64,000 nt of DNA from Beta vulgaris subsp. vulgaris (GCF_026745355.1 NC_079202.1:50012169-50076168); one strand, 5' to 3'. Shown: positions 34,002 to 45,978, numbered from the stretch's first letter. Translations and numbers: made by a program. Notes: generated by a model from the letters alone, not told the origin.

Positions 34002-34117
34002 TCTTCTTCTTCTTCTTCTTCTTCTTCTTCTTCTTCTTCTTCTTCTTCTTCTCCTCCTCCTCCTCCTCCTCCTCCTCCTCCTCCTCCTCCTCCTCCTCCT
34101 CCTCCTCCTCCTCCTCC
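34002..34117. repeat. (TTC)n followed by (TCC)n microsatellite
   Basis: About 17 TTC units are followed by about 22 TCC units without interruption. They lie in frame within the acidic tail of the LTR-element open frame on the minus strand (Glu and Gly runs). Confidence 0.95.
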
Positions 34118-34302
34118 TTCTATAGGCTCTTCCTCAATCGGATCCCCTTCAGAAGGCTCATTTTCATTAGGATCTCCTTTTTCCTTATTTCCAACGTCCT
34201 ATATAGGTGTAACATGATTTTGCTCAATTACTGCGATAAATTTCCTATTATTCCCTTCGTCATCGGAAATGTAGGTAACAATTCTAAAGTTTGACACTAT
34301 CT

Positions 34303-34590
34303 GATAGTCCTCGGGTGTGAATTCATCCTCAAACGTTTGGTACCTTGCTCTTTTTACAGCTCTAGGTGGCGTTTGTTGCTCAGGCTTAATGCTATTTGAT
34401 AGTCCTCGGGTGTGAATTCATCCTCAAACGTTTGGTACCTTACTCTTTTTACAGCTTCAGGTGGCGTTTGTTGCTCAGGCTTAATGCTATTTGATAGTCC
34501 TCGGGTGTGAATTCATCCTCAAATGTTTGGTACCTTACTCTTTTTACAGCTCTAGGTGGCGTTTGTGGCCCAGGCTTAACGCCAAGGTTC
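34303..34590. repeat. 95-bp tandem triplication
   Basis: The unit beginning GATAGTCCTCGGGTGTG starts at 34303, 34398 and 34493 and is nearly identical each time. The unit length is not a multiple of three, so the triplication shifts the minus-strand reading frame. Confidence 0.9.
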
Positions 34591-35070
34591 TTAGAATTCT
34601 CATCTACAACCTTAGTTCCCGAGCTTTCCCCTACATGATAGTTCCTCGAACTGAAGGTGATGAGGTAGATGGTTCACAACCTATTTTCTCACGGATTCTC
34701 CACTCATTTTCACAGTATTGAGGTCGGTCATGAAATTCCCCATAGTAGGAAAGTATTGGTTCCCGTAAGTATGTTTATCCCTGTAAAAATTTCCCCCTCC
34801 TGACCACAAATTCCCATATCTACGATGTACAAAAAGGTAGGGTTCTATCTTAGGGACATATTGAAGTATGAAATTTATTTTCTCAAGTTCAATCCTTAGT
34901 CTCGTATCTCCCTGCATAATCCTATACTCCATAGAAGCTTTCATCTTATAGGACCAGATGTCCTATTCTTTCGCTATTCGGTGTTTCATAGGTTATTCCT
35001 TATGACCTATGTCGTAAACCATCTGCGAAATTAAAGACAAAAGATAGTCTAAATTTTTGTGAATTAAAGG

Positions 35071-35073
<3 letters not shown>

Positions 35074-35143
<70 letters not shown>

Positions 35144-35161
35144 TATACATACATACATACA
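35074..35161. repeat. (AT)n(AC)n(ATAC)n compound microsatellite
   Basis: About 29 AT units, then about 6 AC units, then ATAC units. It lies in the leader region of the LTR element. Confidence 0.95.
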
Positions 35162-35619
35162 TTTAAGAGATAAAACGATTATTTTAAATTTAAAACTCCT
35201 TAAGCACGTTCAAAATATTTTCAACAATTAAATGATGTTGTCCTAAAATATTTAAAATAAGGTTTTAATTCAACACCTTTTTGAAACATCTTTTATACCA
35301 ATTCGGAGTTAACTTAGTGCTCCTAACCACTGTATATGTACTTATCCTTATCCTCCTAATATATTCATACTTCGAATATTTCAAAGAACCTTTCACAAAT
35401 TCAGTCAAGTAAATAGCACAAAATTGCATTCCACAGTATTTGCAGACTTGCTATAAACATATCAGACATGCAAAGCAAGAAAAGATATTACAAAATATAA
35501 TCATTCCTATGGTTTAATGCACGTAAGAGTAAGATATATGCTCCTATCCCATACTACCCACTTTAAAAATCTTTTAAAACATATTTGAAAATAGGAACTT
35601 TTGGCTCTGATACCAGTTA

Positions 35620-38283
35620 TGTAATTCCTCCCTAAAATCCATAAATGTCTAAACTACGTCGCATCAACTTTGGAGTGTTACCGCCGCGGTGAAACGCAAG
35701 GCTTATTGAAATGAAGGCATTAACTTAAAACATTAATTTACTCCTTATCATGAAAACTAAACTGCAGCGGAAATAATATGCTAACTGCAACTCGGGAATC
35801 ACTATTGACCTTTTTATTTAAAACCATTAACTAAGGAATTCATAAATAAACTCTAGAAAGTTCAATAAAAACACTTTAAAAGTTTAGAAACAAAAAGATC
35901 CCTTGTATGCTCGAACTCATGCAGCATCAACGGCATACCTAATCTGCTCCACATTAAATATTAATGGTTCGTCACAGGTCAACAAACAAACACAAATAAC
36001 AAACAATCAGCTATGCTGAGTACGTACTTAAACAACGAAATAATATACCAAGCATAATCAATATAATAAGAATCATTCCTATACATGATACTACAAGAGT
36101 ATTACATTTAATTACTTTCATAATTTAGTTGGCAACGAACGGGCACCATCATCTTTCTAGAATCATAAGGGCTACTTAATCCTTAATAGACAACTTGGTC
36201 TATTAGATGGAATACAAATGCGGTTTCGTTTCGCTTCACACCCATCACCTTAGTATACATACCCGCAAGATCATACGAAACCTTCCGCCTACTTGAGTTA
36301 TCAAAATTTTTAAGGACAATACTGTCGTCACAGTTGGCATGTGTAGGAGTGTAGAACAAATCCCACACTCCGCCCTATTTTTCATTACTTGTAGGGATTC
36401 CAACTACAAGTTTATCGCTAAAAAACCTTCTTAATTAGTGTTATTCATTCACATAACGTTAGACATATAATCATTTAACGTTCTTTCTTAGATACATTGC
36501 TTAATTCTTTCGTTTAGGCAACCTCTTGTAACATCATTGATACAACAATAAATCATAGGATTCCAATCCAATTCATTTCATGCTTGCGACACGATAAAAT
36601 TACGCATTCCAATAATAATGCAATTCAATTCACAAGACATACAACTAGGAAACACATACAGATTTCCAATCGATTTCATGTTACCAAACAAGCTCATCAA
36701 TCATAATCATACAATTGATCCCTACCATGTTTCTAGGTTCCCATGAAATAATACATAACCCAAACATGCTACTAACATATCCAATTGAACTAGTACGCGT
36801 ACGTACCTTGTAACGAAGAATCTTTGTTGACTACTTAAACGTTCCGCTTATGAAATTAGGACTCCCAATCGAAATAACAAAAGTATTTCAGTGCTAAGTC
36901 CTTGATATTATTAAAATAAAACCAGCTTGGCACATTATGTAAATTATGGTGTTTTGAAATCTAAAAATAACCAATCTCGTTGTTTAAACTTTTCCATCAT
37001 AAATTTTATTGAGCTAACATCTTTACGAACTAATAACAATATGCAAATATGATTTTAGTTAGCTTATATTATACTTATTCATAACAAAAAAAAACTTAAA
37101 CAAATATGCATAGGTATAATTAAATCAGAATTGAGAATTAAAATCATCATAGAACTAGTAGTATAATCAAGAATCTGGTTTCCTTTAACTTTTACTATAC
37201 TTTAATTACAACCTAACTTAAACCATTATATACACAAGTAATACAAAAATCAGATTTGAAAATAGAATTATCACAAAAACTACAACATAATTATAAAATT
37301 GATTTCCTTTACTTTATTCTATACTTTATTTATAATTATAAAACTTAATCAAAATACATAGGAATACCAAAATCATATAAATTGCTTCAAATAAAAGAAG
37401 AAAAGAGGGCGAGTGACTACCACACGTAGCTGGCGAGCAGGCACACTCAACGACGAACTGTGAACCACTGCTAATGCGACTCCCACTCGAGCCACTCACA
37501 TCGAGCTTTGCGTGACACACTCACAGAGCACCATACTCGCTCACCGACACTTTCGAGCCACACACACACCACGCTCGCACGACCTCGAGCCTCACACCAC
37601 GCACAAGCCTCGTGAAGGCTCGCACACCCTCGACGCTAGTACTTGAACAAGCTTCGCACAGACAGCACGACCCTCGACTTTGAGCGCTTGCACACCGCAC
37701 ACACAACGCGACCCTCGACTTCGAACGCTCGCATACCTCGACCACAACGACCCTCGACTTCGAACGCTCGCATACTTCGACCGCAACGACCCTCGACTTC
37801 GAACGCTCGTAAACCTCGACCGCAGCGACCCTCGACTTCGAACGCTCGTAGACCTCGATTGCAGCGACCCTCGACTTCGAATGCTCGCAGTCTCGCACAA
37901 CCCACTCGAAGGCTGACAAAATTCAGGGGAGGGGAGAAGAAGAATGACGAGGGAGAATAAGAGAGGAGAGAGAAAATCTTTGAAGGGGGAGGAGAGAAAC
38001 GGTTGATGGGGGAAACTTAGGGGTTTTTTCCTTCTCTCCTATTTATAGTATGAGAAACCTTGGTTTATTAGGATTTATCTCCAAATCCAACTCCGATTTA
38101 TTATTTAACAAAAACCGAACTAAAATATAATTAGGTATAAAAAGTAGGTCGTATATTTAAATTATAACTGTAAGCTTACCCAAACTAATATTTTTCTGTA
38201 AATAATATTCAAAATACTTTCAATTATATTCTTTATATTTTCTTATTTATAAAAACTATCTCCAAAAAATATGGAGTATTACA
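35620..38283 (-). repeat. 2.66-kb right LTR
   Basis: A TG..CA-bounded LTR with a minus-strand TATA box (ACTATAAATAGG, near 38039-38050) about 240 bp inside its 5' end. It is much longer than the recognisable left LTR and includes a 39-bp minisatellite. An insertion or amplification inside it is likely. Confidence 0.65.
37668..37895. repeat. 39-bp minisatellite, about 6 copies
   Basis: Units starting CGACCCTCGACTTCGAACG begin at about 37668, 37709, 37748, 37787, 37826 and 37865. Because 39 is a multiple of three, several frames on both strands stay open (for example FEVEGRC repeats); these are composition effects. Confidence 0.9.
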
Positions 38284-38468
38284 GAGGGAGAGGGGGCGAC
38301 TTTCTTGTTTCTTTTTGAGAGATCGTGTTGTGTTGTCTAACATAGTTAATACGTTTTGTTCAACTTATTTCATCTTATCTAAACTTATTTTAGCTTATCT
38401 TAATTTTTTTTATCTTATTTTATATGAACCTATTACTTTTTTTAATAAGTTGAACTAGACAGAGCCTA

Positions 38469-38634
38469 AGGGCCTGTTCGCTCCAGCTTATTTTAAGTTC
38501 AATTCAGTTCAACTTTGGACAATACTTTTACTCTCACATATCACTATTCATTTCAGTTCAGTTCTGTTCAATTTAGTTCAGTTCAATTTAGTTCAGTTCA
38601 GTTCAGTTGTTTTATGCCGAAAAGAACGTGCCCT
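38469..38634. mobile_element. short MITE with AGGGCCTGTTC ends
   Basis: The left end AGGGCCTGTTCG and right end GAACGTGCCCT are inverse copies with two mismatches; CTAAG recurs on both flanks. The interior is a run of GTTCAGTTCA / GTTCAATTTA repeats (about 38545-38610). The element at 41208 has the same kind of ends. Confidence 0.65.
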
Positions 38635-38929
38635 AAGATGAAAAAGGTTTTCCACCATTGGGAAAACTATTTCACCCTTTCTGAAATCAAACAAAGAAAC
38701 CTAGGAAAATCACTTTTATGGAAAAATATTTTATGCCCAACCAATGTTAAATGAAAAACATCTTTCCATAAAAGTGGTTTATTTCTCAATTATTTTTTTC
38801 TTTTTCTCCAAGTCTCATCCATTATCTACCTTAAATTTTCGTTCTTTCTACCTATAAAGCAAATTCTTGGCAAAAACTAACTATGAAAAAATATGTTGTA
38901 TCATTCAGTCGAAATGTTGATCAGAAAAA

Positions 38930-40817
38930 GAAATATTTGCTCGCGGAGTCTGGAGAAGTTAAATTTTAAGGCTGTGGATGATCATGATACTTATTTGGGC
39001 CTCCCCACGTACATAGGGAGGTAAAAATGGAGGTTTTTCAAGCTATTTAGGAACGTGTCTGGTAAAAGCTAAAATGATGGAAATAATTTTTTTTATCTTA
39101 AGCAGGGAGGGAGATTTTGTTAAAAGTTGTGGCACAAGCAATACAGATGTATACAATAATGCAAGTTTTTAAACTTCCGCAAAGTATTATTTTGGAGTTG
39201 GAAAAAATGTGTCGTGCCTTTTTCGGGGGGCAAAGAAAGATGAAAGGCGAATTTTGTGGTTGTCATGGGAAAACTTATGCAGATCAAAAAGTGAAGGGGG
39301 AATGGGTTTGAAAGATCGCAAAGCCTTCAATCAAGCCTTGTTAGCTAAGCAAAGGTGGAGAGTTTTGAGTGATGAAAAATCTTTGTTGTCGAGGGTTTTA
39401 AAAAACAAGTACTTCCCAAACTCCACCTTCCTTGAGACAAAAGCATCTCCAAATGCCAACTTCACATGGAAATCTATTTTGTAAGCGCGGAATTTATTGA
39501 AGAAGGGAGTTATAAGAGTGATAGGGGATGTGAGGTCAGCAAGGGTGTGGCATGATTCATGGGTACCTAGGAAGAGAAATGAAGGGTTGCTCGTGCAAAG
39601 TAGCCACGCTACTGAAGATGTTTGTATGGTAAGTGAGTTGATGAATGGGAGATTGTGGAACCCGCAGGTTATAAGTGCGACATGTATAACTTGGGAGGCC
39701 GAAAAAATTCAGAGCCTTGTGCTCTCACATTTTGAGTGCCTTGAAGCTTGGGCGTGGAGGTGGTCAAAACATGTGGAGTTCTCTGTGAAGAGTGCCTATT
39801 ATGAGGCTAGTTACGCTGAAAATAGAAGAGGCGACAAATTCATCAAGGGAGGAGAAATGTGGGGTGTGGAAGAAGCTATGGCATGCAAGTGTGCCGCCAA
39901 AAGTTCGAAACTTTGCGTGGTGAGCCATGAATAATGCGCTCCTTACCAAGGACAATTTGAAGAAGAGGCGCATTGAAGTTAAATGATGCTACTCTTGTGC
40001 AAAGATGGTAAAAAAATGTGTATTTATCCACTATGCATTTGGATATTCATCAGGTGGGTACATCAAACTTTCGAGCTTGGGTGTAGGATAAATTACAAGG
40101 TTGTAGTGTGCCGGAACGGTGGGAAAATTTTTGGATGTTATATATGTTGGACATTATGGATGGGGAGAACTGATTGGGTGTTTGATGGAGTTGAGAGGTA
40201 TATTATGGGTAAAATGAGAAAGGCACAAAGCATCATTGAGGAGTATAAAAAGCCAGTTGAGTTAGGAAGGAGCAACAAAGGTACATCAGCCCAATCACCA
40301 ACCAAATGGGTGGCACCTAGTGGGACGACTTTGAAGCTGAATTTTGATGCAGCTTTTAGCGAAGGAGGCAAGGTGGGTTTGGGAGCTGTTTTGAGGGATA
40401 GCACATGGGAGGTACTGATGGCGATGTGCGATTTTATGAAGGGGAGCCATTATGTTCATGTGGGCGAGGCCTTGGCAGCAAGCCAAGGAATTAAGATAGC
40501 CAAGGAAGCTCGCTTCCATTGTTTCATGCTTGAAACGGACAACTCAATGGTCTATGATGCCGTGAATAGAAGGAAGAAAGAGGTTTCTGGCTTTGGGCTC
40601 ATTCTAAGCGATATTTTATACTTTTCTATCTGTTTGTAGTAATGTTTCAATTAGCTTGGTTAGAAGATTTGGAAATATGGTAACTAACACTAGCAAAAAA
40701 AAGTTTGAGTTGTGATGAGTTGCTTGTCTGACTAGAGGAAGTCCCCACTGATGTAGTGGACTGTGTTGCTGCTGATTTCCCAAGCTAATAAAATCTTTCT
40801 TTTTCCATAAAAAAAAA
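38930..40817 (+). pseudogene. 5'-truncated LINE (L1-type): end of reverse transcriptase, zinc-binding and RNase H regions
   Basis: Non-LTR retrotransposon relic in several frames. AVDDHDTYLGLPTYIG (about 38970) is the usual late reverse-transcriptase motif. VVAQAIQMYTIMQVFKLP (39123) and WENLCRSKSEGGMGLKDRKAFNQALLAKQRW (39270-39350) follow. A zf-RVT-like region (SVKSAYYEASY) spans 39540-39950. A plant-type RNase H domain spans 40300-40620 (LNFDAAF, GEALAASQG, LETDNSMV). At least five frameshifts or stops, including TAA after SIL at 39484. An A-rich tail ends near 40817. The upstream endonuclease and most of the reverse transcriptase are absent, typical of 5' truncation. Confidence 0.85.
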
Positions 40818-41207
40818 ATCATCTAAAACTAATAGATGATTGTATTTATCCCTTGAAAAAGATTTTGGAAAATATTAATGTCCAATTAAAAGGAGCAATA
40901 TTTTGATTTTAATAGTTTGTACTTATTGCAGAAGAAAGAGAAAGAATTTATGATAATGACTCAAACTAAAGGAATATAGTTTAAAAAAATTCACTAACAC
41001 TCCAACAATTAGAAGTTTAATTAGATAGCCTCAAACCAAAGACTTACACCTCATTATTAATATAATATTGTTCGTTTTGGACCAAGTCTACACGGATTTG
41101 TTTTCGATCTACTTTTTAAAAAAAAAAAACGTACTCACACGAATGGAGTAGGCGAACTCTTACGAATGTACTAGGCAACTTTTACTTATCTTTCTCGATG
41201 TAAGAAG

Positions 41208-42540
41208 ACCCTGTTCTTTTGGACTCATTTTCAGTTCAATTCAGTTTAGTTCAATTCTCTTTATTTCCTGTTTGGATATTATCATTTCATTTGAAATGTT
41301 GGATTTGGGCAATTAACATGTTTGGATGGACAAGGAATTTCAGTTTTGAAATTAGCCCAAATCCCACACAATCAAAAAATAGCCCATACAAGAAAGGATT
41401 TGAAATGACATTTGAAACCATGTCATTTGAAATCACAACATACTACACTACTGTGCTACACTACTGCTCTCTTTCTTCTCTCCTCAAATCGTTTTTTTCC
41501 TTTTTTTGTTTCGTTTTGGTAAACTTCTTAATTTTTGTAAATGACTAACCCATACTTTCTCTCTCTTCAGCCATAAACTAATAAACATATGGGTTCCTTG
41601 TCGCCTCTATCTCCTCTACCTCACCACCATGGCACCAAATTCCATTGTGTATAGGTTGATGAATGATAAACAAAGCAACCATGGTTTTTTACTTCATCTT
41701 CCTCATTTTCATTTTTTTCCTTTATTTTTTTATAATGATAAACATAGCCTTTTATAGTTTTTCATTTTAATTTGGATTTTTCAACTACAATAATATAAAC
41801 TTTTGCCTATTCTCTCACAATAATACAACCTTTTGATTATTTTTTAATAATACAAACTTTACATGTTTGTACGACGCAAATGGGGGGACGCAAATCGTCC
41901 TTTTTCTACCAGTGACATCAAAATTCATCCAGTAGGTCAAGTTGACTTGTAACATGTAAAACAAGTGAAAAAAAATATTACAAAATGATCTTTCTTCTTT
42001 CTCCTTCCTCCCTCAACCGTACCCTCACCCACCTGAACCACATCAACTTGATATCTCCTACAACAAGTTAATAACCGGTATTGTCCTACTGGGGGAATTT
42101 TGATCAAAAGTTTGTATTATTAAAAAATAATCAAATGTTTGTATTATTAAAAAATAATCAAAAATTTGTATTATTACGAAAGAGCAGACAAAAGTTTGTA
42201 TTATTATTTTAAAAAAAATTCTTTTAATTTTTGTAGCTAATTTTTCAAAATTCTGGTGAAAAACTCGCTTGTAGTGTTGAAATGTGGAATTAGAATTCTA
42301 AAATTTATCCAAACATGCATTGGATTTGAAATAATAGATTGAGAATTTTTGAATTTCCCAAACAATTGATTTGGAATTCAATATTGGAATTTATAATTCC
42401 TAAATTCAAAGCCAGGAATTCAAATGAAATTAACACTCCCAAACACTACCTTAGTTAATTTCAATTCTATTTAATCTCTCTTTACAATGAGTTTCTCTCA
42501 ATTCATTTCGGTTTCTTTCAGTACAGAAAAACGGGCCCTT
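41208..42540. mobile_element. nested MITE-like elements with CCCTGTTC / GGGCCC-type ends
   Basis: The outer ends ACCCTGTTCTTTTGGACTC and, inverted, AAGGGCCCGTTTTTCTGTAC resemble the ends of the 38469 element, and both ends carry TTCAGTTC-type repeats. Inside, CTGTTTGGATATTATC (41268) and CCCAAACACTACC (near 42450) look like the inverted ends of a second element inserted into the first. The interior is AT-rich with no credible genes. Confidence 0.5.
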
Positions 42541-42835
42541 AGTATGTACCGCCGACAAGTACTATATCAAAGAAAGTTGAGGATTGTTGGAAAAGTACCC
42601 CCACGTCGGTGGTGATCTGTCGTGATCTGTCGTGATCATTCATTCATACTCAGATAGTCACATATCATCGTTCTCCAAGCTAAGAAGTATACTAATTTGT
42701 GAATTACTCCACTATTATTTCACGAAATAAATCCAGAATATTTGCCAATGCTTCTTTTTCTTTTTTAAGTAGCATGTCATGTATGATTATTCATGTAAAA
42801 CTTTGATACTAATAAACACCCTGCAGGTTTAGCTC

Positions 42836-42940
42836 ATCCATACGAGTAATAAAGACAGTACAAAGTAGGGGAGGGGGGATTCGAACCTATGACTTATTGT
42901 TCACAACACCTCAATTTTAACCACTAGGCCAAGACATCTT
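42836..42940 (-). mobile_element. tRNA-like SINE relic, copy 1
   Basis: On the minus strand a Pol III A box (TTGGCCTAGTGGTTAAAA) is followed by a B box (AGGTTCGAATCCCCC). It is homologous to the SINE at 59041-59159. No clear target duplication was found. Confidence 0.65.
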
Positions 42941-43443
42941 TTTGAAAATTAGCATACCATTTTGACATTCCAAATGATATAGTTGATATTCGAGGGTTCG
43001 ACATCCGTCCACGCAAATTTTTGGCTCAATACATTCCCCGTTTCATAAAATTGGTTATACTTTCTATTTTGACATTATTTATTTGCACCATTTTGAGAGT
43101 TAAGCATACGATTTAGACCTTTTTCCACCTTTTGGAACTCAAACTTTATTTTTTTTAGTTTAACCACCCTTCAACCCAAGGTACGTAATTGACTTTCTAA
43201 TATTATAAAATAATCGTTCTCCTATTTTGAAATAAGTGCAAACTTCTCTTTTTTATGTGAGATTTTTGAGAGAAGTGTCTAATTTATTTCCGAACGTAGG
43301 AAGTAAAACCATCCTATGAAATTTTCATATATTTAGTAATTCTAATAAAAGCATCACAAAAGACAATAAAAAAAGCACTAGAAATAAAAAGAAAATAAAT
43401 AAATTATTGATGTTAAATGCATAAACCTATTAGTAATATAATT
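42941..43443. other. AT-rich spacer, no gene seen
   Basis: No open frames, repeats or RNA genes recognised between the SINE relic and the gypsy element. The last five bases, TAATT (43439-43443), are the left target duplication of that element. Confidence 0.6.
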
Positions 43444-43850
43444 TGTTTCTGTCTAGAAATTAAGGGTTCTGATTCCTTTGCTTAGGGAGTACCGGGTCAG
43501 ATTCGAATGTCCTGAGTCCAAAGTCCGTACGCCGGAATCCTGCAAAAGTAACGGTTAGACTACCCCGGGGGTTGTTCCGGGATCGCCTCTCCGACGCTCA
43601 AGTCAGTGATCAAGCTTAGAGAGATAAAGTCTAGAGAGAGATGCTCTGGTTTGTTAGGTAAGAATTCAATACCTTCTCATTGATGAGGGGGTTGAGTATT
43701 TATAGTGCTTGGGATATCCCAACTGTAGGCCAGCTGGGGGGCACTGACAGCTGGAATGCACCATCGCAGGTGGGGCCCACTGGAGGCTCTAAGGCATTTA
43801 ATGGGCTGGATTATCCTTGGTAAGCTTGTACCAGGAAATAAGCCCAAACA
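43444..43850 (-). repeat. 3' LTR of the gypsy element
   Basis: 407 bp, TG..CA. A minus-strand TATA box (ACTATAAATA) lies near 43697-43706. The only difference seen from the other LTR is A at 43562 (GACTACCCC against GACTGCCCC). Confidence 0.95.
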
Positions 43851-43973
43851 ATTAGCCCCACGCCAGGAATGGGAAATATCGAGGCCTTGCTGAAATATTT
43901 CCCGTTTCGTGGCGGAACCTAGACAGTTTGGAACCCGGGTTGCCCTGCTTCTTAGGCAGGAAAGGGGGGCACA

Positions 43974-44275
43974 TGCCGACCCAGTCTCTTCAAGGAGGAG
44001 GAGAGGCTAGAGTGCCGACCCGGTCTCCTAAAGGAGAGGGGTGGCTGGAGTGCCGACCCGGTCTCCTAGAGGAGAGGGGTGGCTTGAGTGCCGACCCGGT
44101 CTCCCTTAGGAGAGGGGTGGCTGGAGTGCGCGACCGGTCTCCTAAAGGAGAGGGGTGGCTTGAGTGCCGACCCGGTCTCCCTTAGGAGAGGGGTGGCTTG
44201 AGCGCCGACCCGGTCTCCTAAAGGAGAGGGGTGGCTTGAGTGCCGACCCGGTCTCCTCAAGGAGAGGTGTGATAA
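43974..44275. repeat. 38-39-bp minisatellite, about 8 copies
   Basis: Units of GTGCCGACCCGGTCTCCTAAAGG-type sequence followed by AGAGGGGTGGCTTGA start near 43974, 44011, 44050, 44089, 44126, 44165, 44204 and 44240. Each contains a small palindrome, CTCCT(AA)AGGAG. It lies directly beside the larger array. Confidence 0.9.
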
Positions 44276-44280
44276 GTGTA

Positions 44281-45665
44281 CGGCTCGGCCTAGGGACCAA
44301 TGAGTCCAATGGTTGTCCGAGCCGGTATCCTCGTTCGCTTAGTCAGTCAAGGAGGTCCTCCTTAGGCCGAGCCGGTTGGACGCGGCTCGGATGAGGGGCC
44401 AATGAGCCCCATGCTTGTCCGAGCCGGTGCCTGCTCTCGCTAAGTCAATCTGGGACTTAGGAGACTTACTCAACCAAGGAGGAGCGCCTCCAAGGGCCGA
44501 GCTAGGTTGACGCGGCTCGGATGAGGGGCCAATGAGCCCCAAGCTTGTCCGAGCCGGTACCTGCTCTCGCTAAGTCAATCTGGGACTTAGGAGACTTACT
44601 CAACCAAGGAGGAGTGCCTCCAAGGGCCGAGCTAGGTGGACGCGGCTCGGATGAGGGGCAATGAGCCCAAGCTTGTCCGGTGCCTGCTCTCGCTAAGTCA
44701 ATCTGGGACTTAGGAGACTTACTCAACCAAGGAGGAGTGCCTCCAAGGGCCGAGCTAGGTGGACGCGGCTCGGATGAGGGGCCAATGAGCCCCAAGCTTG
44801 TCCGAGCCGGTGCCTGCTCTCGCTAAGTCAATCTGGGACTTAGGAGACTTACTCAACCAAGGAGGAGTGCCTCCAAGGGCCGAGCTAGGTGGACGCGGCT
44901 CGGATGAGGGGCCAATGAGCCCAATGCTTGTCCGAGCCGGTGCCTGCTCTCGCTAAGTCAATCTGGGACTTAGGAGACTTACTCAACCAAGGAGGAGTGC
45001 CTCCAAGGGCCGAGCTAGGTGGACGCGGCTCGGATGAGGGCCAATGAGCCCCAAGCTTGTCCGAGCCGGTGCCTGCTCTCGCTAAGTCAATCTGGGACTT
45101 AGGAGACTTACTCAACCAAGGAGGAGTGCCTCCAAGGGCCGAGCTAGGTGGACGCGGCTCGGATGAGGGGCCAATGAGCCCCAAGCTTGTCCGAGCCGGT
45201 GCCTGCTCTCGCTAAGTCAATCTGGGACTTAGGAGACTTACTCAACCAAGGAGGAGTGCCTCCAAGGGCCGAGCTAGGTGGACGCGGCTCGGATGAGGGG
45301 CCAATGAGCCCCAAGCTTGTCCGAGCCGGTGCCTGCTCTCGCTAAGTCAATCTGGGACTTAGGAGACTTACTCAACCAAGGAGGAGTGCCTCCAAGGGCC
45401 GAGCTAGGTGGACGCGGCTCGGATGAGGGGCCAATGAGCCCCAAGCTTGTCCGAGCCGGTGCCTGCTCTCGCTAAGTCAATCTGGGACTTAGGAGACTTA
45501 CTCAACCAAGGAGGAGTGCCTCCAAGGGCCGAGCTAGGTGGACGCGGCTCGGATGAGGGGCCAATGAGCCCCAAGCTTGTCCGAGCCGGTGCCTGCTCTC
45601 GCTAAGTCAATCTGGGACTTAGGAGATTTACTCAACCAAGGAGGAGTGCCTCCAAGGGCCGAGCC
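44281..45665. repeat. 130-bp tandem array, about 10 full copies plus a diverged first unit
   Basis: The unit marker CGCGGCTCGGATGAGG starts at 44381, 44511, 44641, 44764, 44894, 45024, 45153, 45283, 45413 and 45543. The spacing is 130 bp except for one shortened unit of 123 bp and one of 129 bp. Copies in the right half are almost identical; the first (44281-44380) is diverged. The array lies in the untranslated region next to the 3' LTR. Confidence 0.95.
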
Positions 45666-45978
45666 GGGGCCTAAGGTTTTGGACCACTGGCTGAGGTGAC
45701 CGAGTGGGTAACCTTGAGCTGATGAACTGGCAATATTGAGCTGGTGAACTTAATAGTTTCTTGGGAACCCAAATGCCACGTGGCAACGGTGGATTATTGG
45801 GGTGCTTGAAAACATGGTGGCGATTCAACTTCTGGTTATTCATGGCTCTTGTGACGATTGATATTCCGAGGGGTCGTGCCTTTTGAACAGTTTTGGGCAG
45901 TTGGGAGGCCCATTAAGGTGCTATAGACACAAGGCCCGGTCCAAGATGTGACGTGGCGCGCGGAGATCGAGGATCCTG

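Larger units (their letters stand above)
33899..34950 (-). pseudogene. broken open frame of the LTR element with poly-Gly/poly-Glu tract
   Basis: Reading leftwards, an open segment (34944-34681) gives MEYRIMQGDTRLRIELEKIN and further unrecognised sequence. A triplicated stretch follows, then QIVSNFRIVTYISDDEGNNR, an in-frame stop, and an acidic tail. The tail holds about 22 Gly then about 16 Glu codons and ends SDDEAHHYSP before TAG at 33899. I do not recognise the family; the position after the 5' LTR suggests a gag-like or accessory protein. Confidence 0.5.
32908..38283 (-). mobile_element. LTR retrotransposon remnant, minus orientation
   Basis: The right (5') LTR runs 35620-38283, starting TGTAAT and ending ATTACA. 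Just left of it, TGGCTCTGATACCA (35602-35615) is the inverse of a Met-tRNA primer site. A related block of about 640 bp (32908 to about 33545) is the matching 3' portion of the left LTR; similarity stops there. GAGGG-like purine runs on both outer sides may be a target duplication, blurred by low complexity. Internal sequence at 33899-34950 contains a broken open frame. No reverse transcriptase was seen, so the element is non-autonomous or heavily deleted. Confidence 0.7.

Noticed and set aside
37521..37960. Repetitive Arg/Ser-rich open frames on both strands
   Set aside because: Produced by the 39-bp minisatellite whose length is a multiple of three.
44066..45184. Repeated open frames such as GLIGPSSEPRPPSSALGG on the minus strand
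   Set aside because: They follow the 130-bp array; the frame is lost each unit because 130 is not a multiple of three, and no start or domain is present.
44281..45665. CRISPR-like array
   Set aside because: Units are contiguous without unique spacers and sit in a plant retrotransposon, so it is an ordinary tandem array.
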